Source: Stichopus chloronotus
Lineage: Eukaryota; Echinodermata; Holothuroidea; Aspidochirotida; Stichopodidae
Direction: 5' to 3'
Assembly (NCBI GenBank): GCA_021234535.1
Contig: CM037843.1
Coordinates: forward strand, 14,463,677-14,527,676
DNA length: 64,000 nt
In this document: positions 9,841 through 22,723 of the stretch, in pieces
Numbering within the stretch: the stretch's first letter is position 1
Layout of the letters: each line of letters begins with the position of its first letter
Made by a program: the position numbers and the translations under genes
The notes under the pieces: model-generated
What the model saw: the letters and a program-made list of their open reading frames with translations, nothing else
Databases searched by the model: none
What the model was told of the DNA's origin: nothing

Positions 9841-12800
9841 TCAGTGGAGCAATGAATAAAGCTTGAAACTACAGTGGGTGCTATCCACAGAGCAAGCTGA
9901 GACTTTCTTAGTTTCTCTCCTTTTTAGTTTGTCTACTTTGTCGTTCATTTACATTTTGTAAAGCAAATCTTTGTTCAAGTCGTTGTTTTGATGAAGATCC
10001 GACATAAGCTCAGTTTGCATTGCCTGAAAGTATTGCAATTATTCCTGTTTTTTTTTCCAGTTAAAATTTCTGGCTAATGATGTTGTACTCACATATATGA
10101 TTAGCCCCTGTCATAAAGTTACTTACGTTGCATACCATGTGGTTGCCTTGAATTATATTAAACTAATTCTAATTGAGGTCAAAGGATAGACTAATTGGCC
10201 AGGCATTGCCCTTTTCTACTTCTATTTGGTTTTGGGCACTTTTTTTTATGTGTCACTGCTGAAGAAGGCATTTTAATAAGTGATTGATTCTCTGTTAAAC
10301 TCATTTCAGGGTGGCCAAGTAGATATATAGGTAATGAAATTATATGTGAGATGGCACTGTCTTTATTTGAATTAATTTCCTAAATTGATTCTCTCATCCT
10401 TCCTCCCTTCAAAATATTATCTTGTTTTGTCTCTTCCCTCAGTCTTTCACTCTCTCTTTCCCTAACTTTTTTTTCTTAATTTCCTACCATATGATCATGT
10501 TATGTGCGGCCATCGTAAAGATACAATTCATTGCCTGTGAATAATACCGTACAAGAAAACATTCTTATTAAAGCACAGGCTGTTAGAGTTTTGGGAAACT
10601 CTATACAGTCAATAAAAAAAAAAAACACCAACACAATAAAATACAGTAGACTACCTTTTGTTTTGCTTTGTTTGTCTCTCTTGATATGATCCAAAATAAG
10701 ATAATGAAGTCAATGAAAACCACACATGCAGTGATTTCACTGATCTGACACTCACTGTTTGACATTGTCAAAAAGTTCAGTTCTTCTCAACTTCGAAAAG
10801 CAACATAGCGAGACTAATAGATTTTGAGGTGGGCACATGAATGTTGGAGCTTTGCTGGCTTAAGGTGGGGTGTAAGGGGTTGTCCCCCTCCCCTTTCAAA
10901 CCTTTTTGCTCTTTACAAGGATTCTGGATGCAAAATGGTGGGAAATTTCCCATCTTTTCTTTGTATTCCAAAAAGGTATGACATTTTATTGAACAATTTT
11001 TTGACTTTTGGATGATTTTCAGACATATAGACCACTTTGTAGTCCTTTTTACAGCTTTATCAAACTGTTAAAAGAACTGCCAGTGCTTTGATGCACTTCT
11101 GAAAACACAGTAATAACAACACATCCTACTTGAAATTTCTTATCATGGAGTTGTGATGGTTGGTGTGCTTACAGATTCTAATACCAAAAGCTGTAGAGTT
11201 GATACAAATGATACATTTCCTTAAGTTTTTCCAGACAAAAGATGGCATTTGACAAACCTAACAAGTTGTCCCAACCATGCCTAATGCAGACCCACTGAAT
11301 ACCACACTGTGCATGCTTTCATACTCACACTATGTCATGTTTGTGCATATATTTTCCTACGCACTAATGCACTAATATAAACCTGTACAGTACCTCACTC
11401 GGGTAGTACAAACCTTAAAGATAAATTGCACACAATATTCAAAAATAAATTTTGCTATCATATCAGAATTCCTCTTGACAAATAGTGATGAGAATAATGG
11501 TTCTGTAAATCATTGAAAATAAATATTCATGGTTAAATGATAAGAATAGCAATCATAAAATAATACTAAACAAAAGAGATCACACCTTTCATATTGCATT
11601 TTACTACATAGTTTGCGAACCCGTGCTACAGGAAAGTGGACAAGCTATTCACAGAATATATAATTCTCAATAGGTTTAATGGTACAGCAGGTTCAATAAA
11701 TTTCCTTCATTTCAATTCATGAACTTGCCATTAATTTACTGAGGTATATTTCAAATCATGAAAGCTGCAGTTTAGTAGTCCATAATCAGCTGGTCCTACC
11801 GTCGATAATTAAAAACAGCTTTCCCTCTACAAAATGGTGATGAAAAGGACTTGCTTTGAAATATTCACGTAAAAAGCACCTGTTGAATGAACTTGTGACA
11901 TACCAACGGGAATAGGCCTTCGAGACAGTACGTACTGTCAGTACTGACACTAATATATATATTCCAATTTTGTCACTTATTCAAAATAGAAACCCTGCAA
12001 ATTTTACTCCAAAAAGATTTAACAACAGCCTTCATTTGATTTGCAATGTTCAAAGTTAAAAACCAATGGATTGGCTGTTATTAGACCATCAGATTGAAAA
12101 GTGACACAGGCTTGATGACATCAAAGCTGGAATATGCATTATACAGGCAATCTCCTGGTCATCTATCCATGTTCTTTGTCACTAAGTCAGGGACTAGAAA
12201 GTAGGGTAAAAATCACCTGTCACAAAAATCTGAAAAAGAACTACTCATTCATCTTGTTGGCCCTACGAAATTCAGACTCTATAAGAAAGATAAGCCGTCA
12301 ATCACTGTTATTGAAATCAGACATAGAAATGGGAATGGATATGAACATTCCACATTTGCAAAAATGGGACTTAAAAATGTTTTTCATAGTGGCTATGACA
12401 TATTTGACTTTTGGTGACAAAATATGACATTTTTGACTCATACTCCATTCAAACAGGATGATCATTTCGTGTTGTCAGAAAATTACCTTCGAAAACTTTG
12501 AATTCTATTAAAGGGCTGAAATAGTGGTAGGGATTTCAGGCAGTTTTACTGAAATTTGTTGCTAACAGCATTTGAAATTAGGCTTGAGGGGACTACTTCC
12601 ACTGTACTTACGAGTGACAACTCGACCGGGAGTCGCAAAACGACTTCACTTTTCCTCTCGATAATAACTCCTGCGGTGTTTTTAAAACTATGAAAAACAT
12701 TTCATGAAGATCCATTTTCTTTTGTGCTTAAAAATTTGAATGAATGCTCTTTTACAATTATTATATGTTACAACATTAAAATCTGTTAAGAAGTTTACAT

Positions 12801-15800
12801 TTCTTGTTTCCCAACCAGGCCTAACAATGTTGATTGTTAACAAAAACCAAAACTGATTCTATCCCACCGACGATGTTTGGGGTCCTCCACTGTCTATACA
12901 AAAATTCCTGGTCAAAGTGTAACGTTTAAGTGACAGTTATGATATCATTGAAACCCATAAAAAGTATCAGTGATGACCAGCTTCAGGGTCACCGCTATTC
13001 AGGCTGAGGGTACTCGAATTCAAAAATATCAGTCACCCTAACCTACTTGAGGCACCAATATTCCAAATAACAATTATGCCAACAACTGTGTTCTATGATG
13101 TGGACAATGATTGAATGTGGAGAGAAGGATCAATCCTCTAATCTAATCACTTGCTCTTCCCTCCCCCCCCCCCCCCTCCTCTTGCCTCCCTTTCCCTGGT
13201 ACATCCCATACTACAATGCATAGATTCAGATACTAACCTTTTAATAATGCCACAAGCATACCTTTGTCATCATGTTTTCTCTAACATGAACACATGCTGT
13301 ACACACAGTACATCAAGCATGAACATCAACTTTCGTTGCAGGTATATTGTTACCAGGATATGAATCAAACATTCACGTACAATGACGCACGTAAAAAGGT
13401 TCAGAGGTTCAAAGCCAAGGTGATCTACTGAAGACTCAAAGTGGAAATTGCATATGTGACGACAAAGAACCATGTATGTACAGTAAAGCCTCAAATGTTG
13501 AATGAAAGCGTGCTGAAGACACTGGCTTCCAAGCAGTATAAGAACTTGAGCATTGAATCAAATATAAAGAGAAACATCTCACTAACAATACACTTTTCAG
13601 GGTACATATATCCTTTCAAGAGATAATGTATTCCCTTGTGATACTCAGAAACCAGGTGCAATGAACCCTTGCCTGTAGAGTCCTCTCTCCAAAACGCAGA
13701 TTAAACAATGTTGACATCACAAAGGGTGCTGCACAGAACGTACAGTCAATGAAAGAAAAAATAAACATTATGGACAAATAGTTACTAAAAGATTTACAAT
13801 TAATACTCACAGACCTTCAAGTATTGAAAAACTCTTCAATTTAAAAGTGCAGGTGGGAGGGTTGGCAGATTTTTACTAAATAACTCTTCTCCAATACAAC
13901 AGTCTGACAATACATAACCACCCCATCCTCATACATAAAACATAAGTTCTTACAAACATTTCTACTTGTCTTCCATTTCTTGGCTATATCACAACTTAAC
14001 GATAGAATGACAACTTTGACAGAGGATTTGTAGCACCATCAATTGAAGAACAATAACACAACTTTTAAATGGGGATTCAGAACTGGCAATAAAAAGATAA
14101 GAGAGGGACTTTTCTCAATGCCATTCCACTCTGCAATCAGTGCTACTGATTTATAACTGTATGCTGAAGTACTTCAAATCATATCACCAAATGCCCACTG
14201 AAAATATTAAACTGTGAATATGTCCCATTGATGATAGATGCTCATGGAAGAATCAAGGGTATCATTCAGCTATGACAACGAACCTATTTGTCTACATGAG
14301 AACGTAAGTGCTGCACAGTGTTTCAGTATGACAATGCACTTCTTTGATTCTGCTTAATGGAAATACTCTCATAAACAATGCTCCTGTAAGAATACCTTCA
14401 GTGTGGATACAGGCCAAAAAAGGCCTGACACAATACAACCTTAAACTTAGGAAACAAAACAACATACCAATGATAATAAACTCCTGGTGTTTTACCGAAA
14501 ACTTCCATCACTATTGTAGACAATATGATTTAGGGCAAATCAGTCAAAAGTTTTGCAATGGACATCTAACCCAAATTTCAATTGATCTTTCTTAACCTCT
14601 TCTCCACTCTGAAACAAAAGTTAGACATTTTTCTTTGCCTTTCACTAATTTCACATCCCTCAGAGTGTCAGACACAAATACTGCAAGTACATCTCTTGAA
14701 GTACCATTGATAGGGTACAAATCAATTTGATGCTTTATGCAGTACCCTGTTAAGTCCATTAGTCCTGCGGCCCATTCGCAGCATTACACACTGCATGATC
14801 AAGACAATGATGAATAGGAGCGTATAGCATTGAGGGTATATCCTCAAAATTATGCTTTGGTTGCTCAAATACCTTCCTAGCAAGATTATTCAAAATCTGA
14901 TATATACACACCAATTTGTGTTGCTGGGAAAATATTGCCGGTTTCAACTGATGTGTTGAGAGAAAAAGAAAACAAAGGTAAAAACGAAACAATACAGCAT
15001 GTCACTCTGATTGCAAATGATTTGTCTAGCTGAACACCATAACATCTACTAAATCATTCAAGAATACACAAATGGGAGGATCTCTTGTGGGAAATTTAAA
15101 AAAAAAAAAAGAAATAGTAAGAGAGTGAATACACTGCTAACAGTACAATATACAGAACTTAAAACCTTAGTGCCCTTTTTTAAGGTTGAACTTTTCAATG
15201 GTTTCCACAAAGACATCGACAAATATACAACCACTGCAGTGAGAATTTACTCTTTGCTTCTTGGTGAACACTCTTGGTGACTTCCTTGCCGGTGGTGTAT
15301 CGGGTGAATTGGAGAGAAACTGATTGCTAGGCAGTGATTAGCTCGTTGCAATTCTTGTATAGGATACACCATGACTATGAGCGAAGAAGGCACAGTAATT
15401 GAAGACTTACAGTGCCTTGGCATCAACATAGGGACTGGTCAGATTCCAGCATTTAAACAGGTTGGTACTATTCCACGATCAATGGGCAAATTACGGGCTA
15501 ATAACCTCCATCACCTCCATGATCCCAGCCATTGAGCTTAAACGTACGTCTAGTTACAATCACCGACTGAATAAAAACTCAATCGTGCCAATCATTTGTT
15601 TTATTCACACAAATTTGTTCTGGCAAATAGTTACAATTTTAATAATGTTCCTGAATTTTCCTACATGTTGCATAAAAGGGGGGTAAATGTCTTCTCTTAT
15701 CTTAGCCTACAATATATGGAGGCTAGTGTATAATTTGCCATGAGTACAATCACTGTACAAGCTTACTTTCTTTTTAAATGAAGATACTGTACATAAAGAT

Positions 15801-16053
15801 TAAATAAGACGTGCTCTCATTACTATGACAACAGTACTTCCAACAGTAATAGAGCCTCAAATATTTGTTTTACAAACTTTTATCAGTTAATTTATGAATT
15901 AGATTTCAGATTGTAAGAACTCCTTCTGTCACTGTGTACAGTAACTGACTGGTAACCTCTTTTTTTTTTCCCTGGTTGGAAGATTTAAATCACACTCTTT
16001 GGTTTGACTTCAGAATACACTAACTTCAGCTACGTTAATAAACAGCTACCAGC
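9841..16053. other. Non-coding stretch, no gene recognised
   Basis: Read on both strands. Only short frames with no family likeness are present. It includes a C14 run at 13163-13176, an A-run at 15098-15110, and AATAAA at 9855. The 3' UTR of the minus-strand DHHC gene must occupy the right end; a reverse-strand AATAAA (plus TTTATT, 15600-15605) is one possible end for it. Confidence 0.4.
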
Positions 16054-16953
16054 TTAATAACCTTTAGTCGGTTTCTTCCAGTGTATTCCATCAGATGGAA
16101 GCTGCAGAGGGTATGGCAAGAAAAACGGCACGATCCAAAACTTCCCAAAGACCTCTGCCAGATTTCTGAAAACACCTTGGTCGTAAGTGATGACGTCGCA
16201 GTCAGCCTCGTGGGAGGTCTGTCCCTTCAGCACGTGGATGAAGTGCCAGGTAAATTGTGACGTTGACCCTACACAGAGCATGATGTCCATGTACAGTAGC
16301 GTGATGAGCCCAAAAACATTGGTCTGCATGTTACCCACGATCCACTGGAAGATCGTCACAGGGTACAGGTATGACAGACCTTCCCACGACAATATTGCAC
16401 CATGAAATTTACTGAGATACAGGAACATAAAAAGGGCACTACAAAACAATCCCACAGAGCAGTAAAACGTGAAGACCAAAAAGAAACGGAGATTCCTGTG
16501 CCCCAAGCACACACCTATGACGAAGCAGTGGGCTTGCCTCTTCAGAACGCAGTGCTTGCAAACAGGGCAGTGGTGGGCTCTGGGGGGGTAGTAGTGCTGA
16601 CAAGGCACGCAGTACTCCCAATGTTTGCTGCCGTTCGCCTGAGGCAACAGCTCCGAATGCGACGGTGACACCATCTGTGATTCAAAGTAAGAGTTATTGT
16701 AGAGACACATGGCATAATTGGAAAATGTTTCCAGCAAGATGTAACACATGAGGCCAAAAGCAAAATGCATGAAGAATGCATCAGCTTGAAATCCAGGGAG
16801 GATGACCCAAAAAAGCACCAGCACGAACAAAATGGTCATGGCCCACATGTACACCGTGCCTCCAAAGTTGGCTATGCACATGCAGTTGTAATTGCTGGGT
16901 AGTATGCACCTGATGAATTGGTAAACATTCTTGACCAGTGTTTTCAACACCAT
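16054..16953 (-). CDS. DHHC-family S-acyltransferase-like protein with QAHC in place of DHHC (ZDHHC22/24-like)
   Basis: 299 aa in one uninterrupted exon. The frame can be read from a TTG at 17022, but the first ATG is 16953 (MVLKTLVKNVY), which I use. TM segments lie at about residues 33-54, 58-84, 155-180 and 205-235, the usual four-TM layout. The cysteine-rich domain runs 115-154: CVPC at 115-118, PPRAHHCPVCKHCVLKR at 123-139, then QAHC at 140-143, then VCLGHRN. All zinc-binding Cys/His of the CRD appear present and the acceptor Cys143 is kept, but Asp and the first His of DHHC are Gln140 and Ala141. DHHC enzymes transfer palmitate to Cys of membrane proteins at Golgi, ER or plasma membrane. 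With D and H missing, catalysis may be weak or absent. The tail ends KKPTKGY. The single coding exon could mean a retrogene or an old intron loss. The PPR-x-HHC-x2-C spacing resembles ZDHHC24/22, but I am not sure of orthology. Confidence 0.85.
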   Translation of the reverse strand: MVLKTLVKNVYQFIRCILPSNYNCMCIANFGGTVYMWAMTILFVLVLFWVILPGFQADAFFMHFAFGLMCYILLETFSNYAMCLYNNSYFESQMVSPSHSELLPQANGSKHWEYCVPCQHYYPPRAHHCPVCKHCVLKRQAHCFVIGVCLGHRNLRFFLVFTFYCSVGLFCSALFMFLYLSKFHGAILSWEGLSYLYPVTIFQWIVGNMQTNVFGLITLLYMDIMLCVGSTSQFTWHFIHVLKGQTSHEADCDVITYDQGVFRNLAEVFGKFWIVPFFLPYPLQLPSDGIHWKKPTKGY

Positions 16954-17046
16954 TGTGGTTGACTGTTCTACAATTGCACCTTGGTGTACAGTACTACAGT
17001 GTAGTTGTCGTTCCACTCCCAAGTTCTGACTAAGCTGACCTGGGGA

Positions 17047-17129
17047 TTACCTCTCATAAACAGCTTCTCCTCTTGAATTTTCCGGAGAGTTCTCCATCAC
17101 GTTTGATGCTTCCTTTACTGGCTTTCAAT
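17047..17129 (-). promoter_or_regulatory. 5' leader of the DHHC gene with a 16-codon upstream ORF
   Basis: On the minus strand an acceptor with a good pyrimidine tract (TTCTGCCTCTCTCAG) ends at 17130, so the coding exon probably starts at 17129 and an upstream non-coding exon exists. Between it and the main ATG lies ATG (17097) ... TAA (17047), encoding MENSPENSRGEAVYER. It could lower translation of the main frame. A GTAATC after its last codon could act as a donor, but the next acceptor is too close for an intron. Confidence 0.45.
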
Positions 17130-20100
17130 CTGAGAGAGGCAGAACAAAAATCAAGACAACTGTGATTCCCAAACAACAATACGGCCTACAGCGATGGTAT
17201 CACTGACGTCGAGTTTCACTTTCCAGTGTGCTATGCTTGAACTGCGGAAAGTTACTACCACACTTTGGAATTAATGTCTGTACATGTCTATCATTCAGTT
17301 TCAACTGACATTATTTCACGTGATCCCTCTAACATCATCTAAAGACAGTCTAGACTGATAGAATGATTGACATTCCTCTAGATATCACTGAAGGCAACTG
17401 TATCAGTTATGTATTGACCTACAGTAAGTAACCGTTGACAGAGAGATGTACAACATTTCACATCCTTGTTAGTGGCTTACAGTATTTTACACCCTTGCCT
17501 ATTGCTTCATGTGGAAGAGTCTTTTTCCCTCAAACTCAAATGTGACTGCAGCATGAGTCACCAAATATACACCTTGGAATGACAGCAAAGTCTCCCTTCA
17601 ATGACTACAGTAGATACATGTATACATGATACAAACACCTCATGGTCTACTAATTTTCGCATCTGAATTTGCTTATGACTCTGCAATAGTCAAAAATGTA
17701 TCAATGTAAGAGTCTTAACTCTTAAGAAAATCTTGCACTCTTAGATACAAGTGTCGCTCAATTTTAAGACATGCAGGGACAACAGTGAAACCCCATAAAA
17801 CCCCATTTCCATGGAACACTCATCAAAAAATTGTTAATCAAATCTTATGTACACCCATGTAATGTCTGTGAATATTTATGCTGATATCCGATATTGCAAT
17901 CTATTCCGATCATATCGATACAAATTTTTGCTTTAACAGTACATAATATAACATATATGTATAGACAACATTGATACACATACAGTAGTTTCAAAAACAA
18001 TACGCTGTATACTACACATTGACATTTCCAATGGGACCAAAATTGAGGTTTTTAATAGGTTTAAGGGATTTGCTTATAAGGACAATGAAGGAGAATGACA
18101 GTAAATTTTACCTCAGTCCTTTGTGTTTCAAGAAAAATTTAACATTTTACACCTCATTGCAGAACCCATTTTTGCAGTTTTTTTAGGTTATTTCATTAGA
18201 CAACATAAAGGTTTTATAGGTTATTGTTTTTAAAAATGTAAAGGCTCACAAGATGAAAACTAGGTTTTTACAAGTTTTCCTTTGAGACCTTCCTAGGGTA
18301 AAACTTTTCGGTTCAACTGCAGAATGTGAGGCCTCTCTTCAATTATACCTTGCATCAAGATGCATGGATGCGATGTCAAGGGGACTTAACTCTTGCCCTT
18401 CTCAATTTATCCCCCCCCCCCCTCATTTATCTAAGTGAAAATTTTGACTCCACATCTCAGCATACCTGCATCCACCCAGGAAATGCTTGCAGGTGTTGCC
18501 TTTTACTGCCCACTTAAATGCAAATTTACTACAATTTGTGTAGCTCAATACTTGCATATTGGTTGAGAAATATGCACCATGTACAGGGTCACTGATTTTC
18601 GAAAATCAGAGAAGAAGAGTTTTTTTTTTTCACTTTCTTCTTTTGAAATCTATAAGCAATTAATTCCTTTCTTTGCTATGTAATGATATCGTGAAGGCAA
18701 TGGAACAGCGCAATATCCATCAACGTACAATCCCAACAGCTACGAGTTCGATTGAGTACCGCCCTCAGCTAAGAATGGACTTAACCTTTTTTAGTATGGG
18801 TTAGACATACTTCAAGATATTATTATCTCAGTATATAAAACTTTGGACTTTGCAAGCATCCACCCAATTGAAAATAAACATTGAAACATGTCATTTTCAT
18901 TCTGCATACATACATCAGTGCATCCACCCATGGAAGAGACTAAGAACAAATAGGGAAAGTTCCACATTAAAGCTGTTCCCACCAAGTACCATGGATCTTC
19001 ATGTTCCGATCAATGCCAAGCATACCCAGGGAGTGATTGCAATGGACTACAGCGCAACACACTGACACCTTGATTTGGTATCCATATATCTGTATGCTTA
19101 CAGATCCAGTGGCCATGAAATAGGTGCATATACATTATACATCACTTGATTTTTTCGCATACATGGGATGTTTCAGGAAATTTCAAAAGAATAACCTACC
19201 TTATATCATTATAACAAAGGATATTACTATGCCTTATTATTGTACACATCAAATCAACAACAGTCAGACATGACAACACAATACTACTTGCATAGGCCTA
19301 CATATTTTATTCGGGTAAAGTACATAGTTTGATACCCTATTCAGAAGCCACACCATTTCAGAGCATGTTGAACTAGTTGGCAGGCCCATTCAGATGTACA
19401 GATTCTAAAGTTGTGCCCATATTTGTCCTACATCGATATAATGCAGAGATATGGGATCTTATTGTTACTTCAGCACATAGGCCTGATGTTGGCCTTAGCT
19501 AGCCCTCTTTTCTACAACTTAGCCCATGTAGAGTAGGCCTAGCCAAAGAATATGAGAGCTATACAGAGCAGTAGTAGTCAGGTAGTAGTAGTACAGTACT
19601 CCTAGTTCTACTGTGCTGTGGTCGGGTGAGCCTAATGTTAGGCCTCCACATTAATTTAATGCAACAGAATGGTACAAAGACTGACAGCCTTAATTATGTG
19701 TAGGCCCTAATGCTAACGTGTTGACAAATGTGACTGGTGTCATGATGAATTGCTTTAACTTAGTCCCCTAGACAAAAAGTTTCTTTATTGCGAACCATAG
19801 TCAAAGTCAATACCACATCATCCTTACAACATGAGCCAGCAACTTGATCGTTGTGTTGAAATTCCCTTTGTTTGATTATGGTTGGGCTCGTGTCACGGTA
19901 TCACTAGTATCACTATCAGCACTATCATTCAACATTGCACAGTACTCACACGGTACGACTGCACTGCACTGTAGATACGTACACTGCAACAGGTAATGAT
20001 TGATATCACGTACCAGGGAGCTGCCATTTAGATGAATAGGCCTGCCTCCTCATATCAGTACAGTGCTGTATTTTGCATTGTAACACCTTGGACATACTAA

Positions 20101-21523
20101 CATAATAACAAAATAGCATAAAAGGAGTACCTAGATATGGTTACCTCTGGTGAAGATAAGTCTTAAAGCTTTACATATACACACGACCATACATTACGTA
20201 TGTATGTACTATTAAACCAGGCTAAGTATTTGGTATACCAACCATCACAGATCTGTGCATGTACAGTGGTTGCTATTGACGGTTACCCCATCTTATCTAA
20301 GACTTTTGTAACATTCGAACCTTCACGTAACATCGAATTTGGCAATTGACGAGGTGAGATCTTTGAGATTCAATATTTATAAATTCTAGCATACTGGTTT
20401 TCTTCCTTTTTCCAACACAACACTAGTTCCGAATCCGTAAGCATAAGAATACGTGTATCATCGCATACAAAGTTACTGTAGCTCACTGACCCTAACGTTG
20501 ATTGTGTATATAACTTGTAAATGTAAGTTAACTAACGTTCGTGTTTGTCTTACCATGACAGGGTATTCTTCCAAGTTCCATGGTTTTAAAGGCTGTGTTG
20601 CATCACCCCAAGCTATATTTTTACCTCCTGGAAAGCAAAATTCTCAACTGGCTCTAATTCTATGTTACACTGCTCTTAGATTGACAGCAAATTCGAAAGA
20701 TTGAGAGCAGCTCGTATTATGCAGCGTACACAGGGATCCATTGTTTTGATTACACATGTGGAGGAATTTAAGACAGGCTGAGGGAGGGACAAGAGGTAGG
20801 TGGTTGGGAGAATTGAAACTGTCTGGGGTGATGAGTTTTTGTCTTTAAACTTTTATGCAGTGCTGTATACTGTACAAGAACAAGTACAGTAATATCAGTG
20901 CTTGAGCATGGGTACTTCATTTGCAATAGACTTTCTCCAAGGTCAAAAACATTATAGAGGACGAACTACTATAACTTTACTTAAAGGGGAAATCAGGGTG
21001 TATTTTCACAATTTATTTCACTACAATTCCCCACTGGTATCGTACAACGAGTTATATCTAACAAATATGATCAAGATTATCTCAAAACATGTGGACAATT
21101 TCGAGAAACGAGTCAAATTCGCAAAAAATCGGTGAAGAACTCCAAAAGTCTGCAACATCCATATTCATCGAATCAAATATGAATATTCAATACTATCGCC
21201 TTTTCTAGGTATGGCGAAGTGTGGCGGAACAGTTTCATACATAGCCTATGTGTGTTGTATGTATCATCAACTATCACTAAACTCTTGTTTACTTAGCATT
21301 GCGCAATGCACGAAGAGCATGGGAACCATAAACATTCGGTTATGTTTATTCATATGACGTCATCTCAGTCTTCTGCTGTAATTGGTCATCGTATAGAGGA
21401 GGCTTTCTTGTCTTGCACATGAACGTTTATTTTTTGTACACGACAAATATTAAGAGTTCTCACTCAACAGTAGTGAACGCAATAATTACCGTTTCTTCTA
21501 CCTTCAAACACCTCCTCAATGTC
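17130..21523. other. Non-coding stretch upstream of the DHHC gene
   Basis: It should hold the first exon and promoter of the minus-strand DHHC gene, but I could not place them. It contains a C11 run near 18411-18421 and scattered TACAGTA-type motifs. No convincing coding frame. Confidence 0.4.
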
Positions 21524-21621
21524 TCTATATTTTGGTGAACAAACAAACAATTTTTAATGGGTTTGCCTAGGCTCTATATTTTGGTGAACAAACAAACAAT
21601 TTTTAATGGGTTTGCCTAGGC
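21524..21621 (+). repeat. Perfect 49-bp tandem duplication
   Basis: Two identical back-to-back copies starting TCTATATTTTGGTGAACAAA and ending GGGTTTGCCTAGGC. The lack of divergence suggests a recent duplication or an assembly artefact. Confidence 0.95.
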
Positions 21622-21849
21622 TGTAATTGCTATACAGTCACTCACCTTGACTGTGTCTCCTTGTAGCCTCCTAAAAATACATTGAATGTTATGACTGGGT
21701 TAGTGCATATCCTCTGCAATCTTTTTACAACAACATATTTACCGATTTATTGAGGCCCACTGGCATTAGATGTCGGACTCGTGGATGAGTTAAGATGTAC
21801 TTACATGTCATTTAGTTGTAGTGAAAGTACTGTAGGCTACTGGAATTTT

Positions 21850-22722
21850 TTCATTTTTTTTCATTTTCTCAACATTTATTTCAACCTTATATACCATAAG
21901 TAACAAGTTATACAATTGATATTGGAACAAAAAGAACAAGTTTTAAGAATGGAAATAAAAACAGGCAATAAACAATATCAACATGATGATATACAAAAGT
22001 TAATAATCATGGTTGGGGAGAAGCACAAGAAAGCTACCAAAAGCTTGTGGTAGTGATTCCCCTGGAACGAAACACATACAAACATGTATATCACTAAACA
22101 ATAATAGAAAAGAAACATGACCATCCGAAGAATGGAGGAACTTAAATTACCAAGATGAAAAGAGATGTGAAACGATAGGGACATAGCAAAGCAAAACAAA
22201 AAACTAATTGTAACCAGCTAAAAGGTAGTTTTTAAACTGTCGTTTAAACGAAGAAACAGAAGAGGAATTTTTAATGTGGGTTGGGATACCATTCCAAGTA
22301 ATGGGACCTATGAATGTGATAGTTCGTTGACTAAGACTGAGTTTATAAAAAGGCAGTACATAATGCGAGTTGTATCTAGTGGTGTAGCTGTGACTGTAAG
22401 CGGAGAAGAAATTACCAAATGAACTGAGAAGTAAATTCTTAGAAAACTGATACATAAATACTGAAATTTGAAGCTTCACAATATCAGATATTTTAAGGGA
22501 GTTATAATGGTAAAATATTGGTCTAGAGTGGTCTAGATTTGATTTGTGATCAATAGCACGAAAAATTTGTTTTTGAATGACAAAAATTTTATTAATGTGG
22601 ACTGCGGACGCATTACCCCATACAATTGCACAGTAAGAAATAAAGGGAAGGACAAGGAAATTGTAGATAGTTAGAAGGATATTTTTAGGTAAAAAATGAC
22701 TAAGCTTCAGAATAAATCCATT
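21850..22722 (-). mobile_element. 5'-truncated non-LTR retrotransposon (LINE), 3' end of RT ORF plus 3' UTR
   Basis: A single minus-strand frame stays open from about 22722 to the stop at 22204. It reads ILLTIYNFLVLPFISYCAIV followed by WGNA, later KLQISVFMYQFSKNLL, HSYTTRYNSHYVLPFYKLSL and TFIGPITWNGIPTHI, ending SSFKRQFKNYLLAGYN. The SYC-x-VWG block and the H-Y-TR ... G-WN-x-IP ... FK-x-K end are typical of the C-terminal part of LINE ORF2. About 330 bp of 3' UTR follow with AATAAATG and an A-rich end near 21850. The open frame over 170 codons suggests a fairly young insertion. It is 5'-truncated and abuts the repeat element at 22724. Confidence 0.8.
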
Positions 22723-22723
22723 G

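Noticed and set aside
12134..12427. 97-codon frame in the large intergenic stretch
   Set aside because: Low-complexity-free but no recognisable domain, splice context or conservation signal.
16953..17022. Extension of the DHHC-like frame to 17022
   Set aside because: That start would be TTG; the first ATG is at 16953 and gives a normal cytoplasmic N-terminus.
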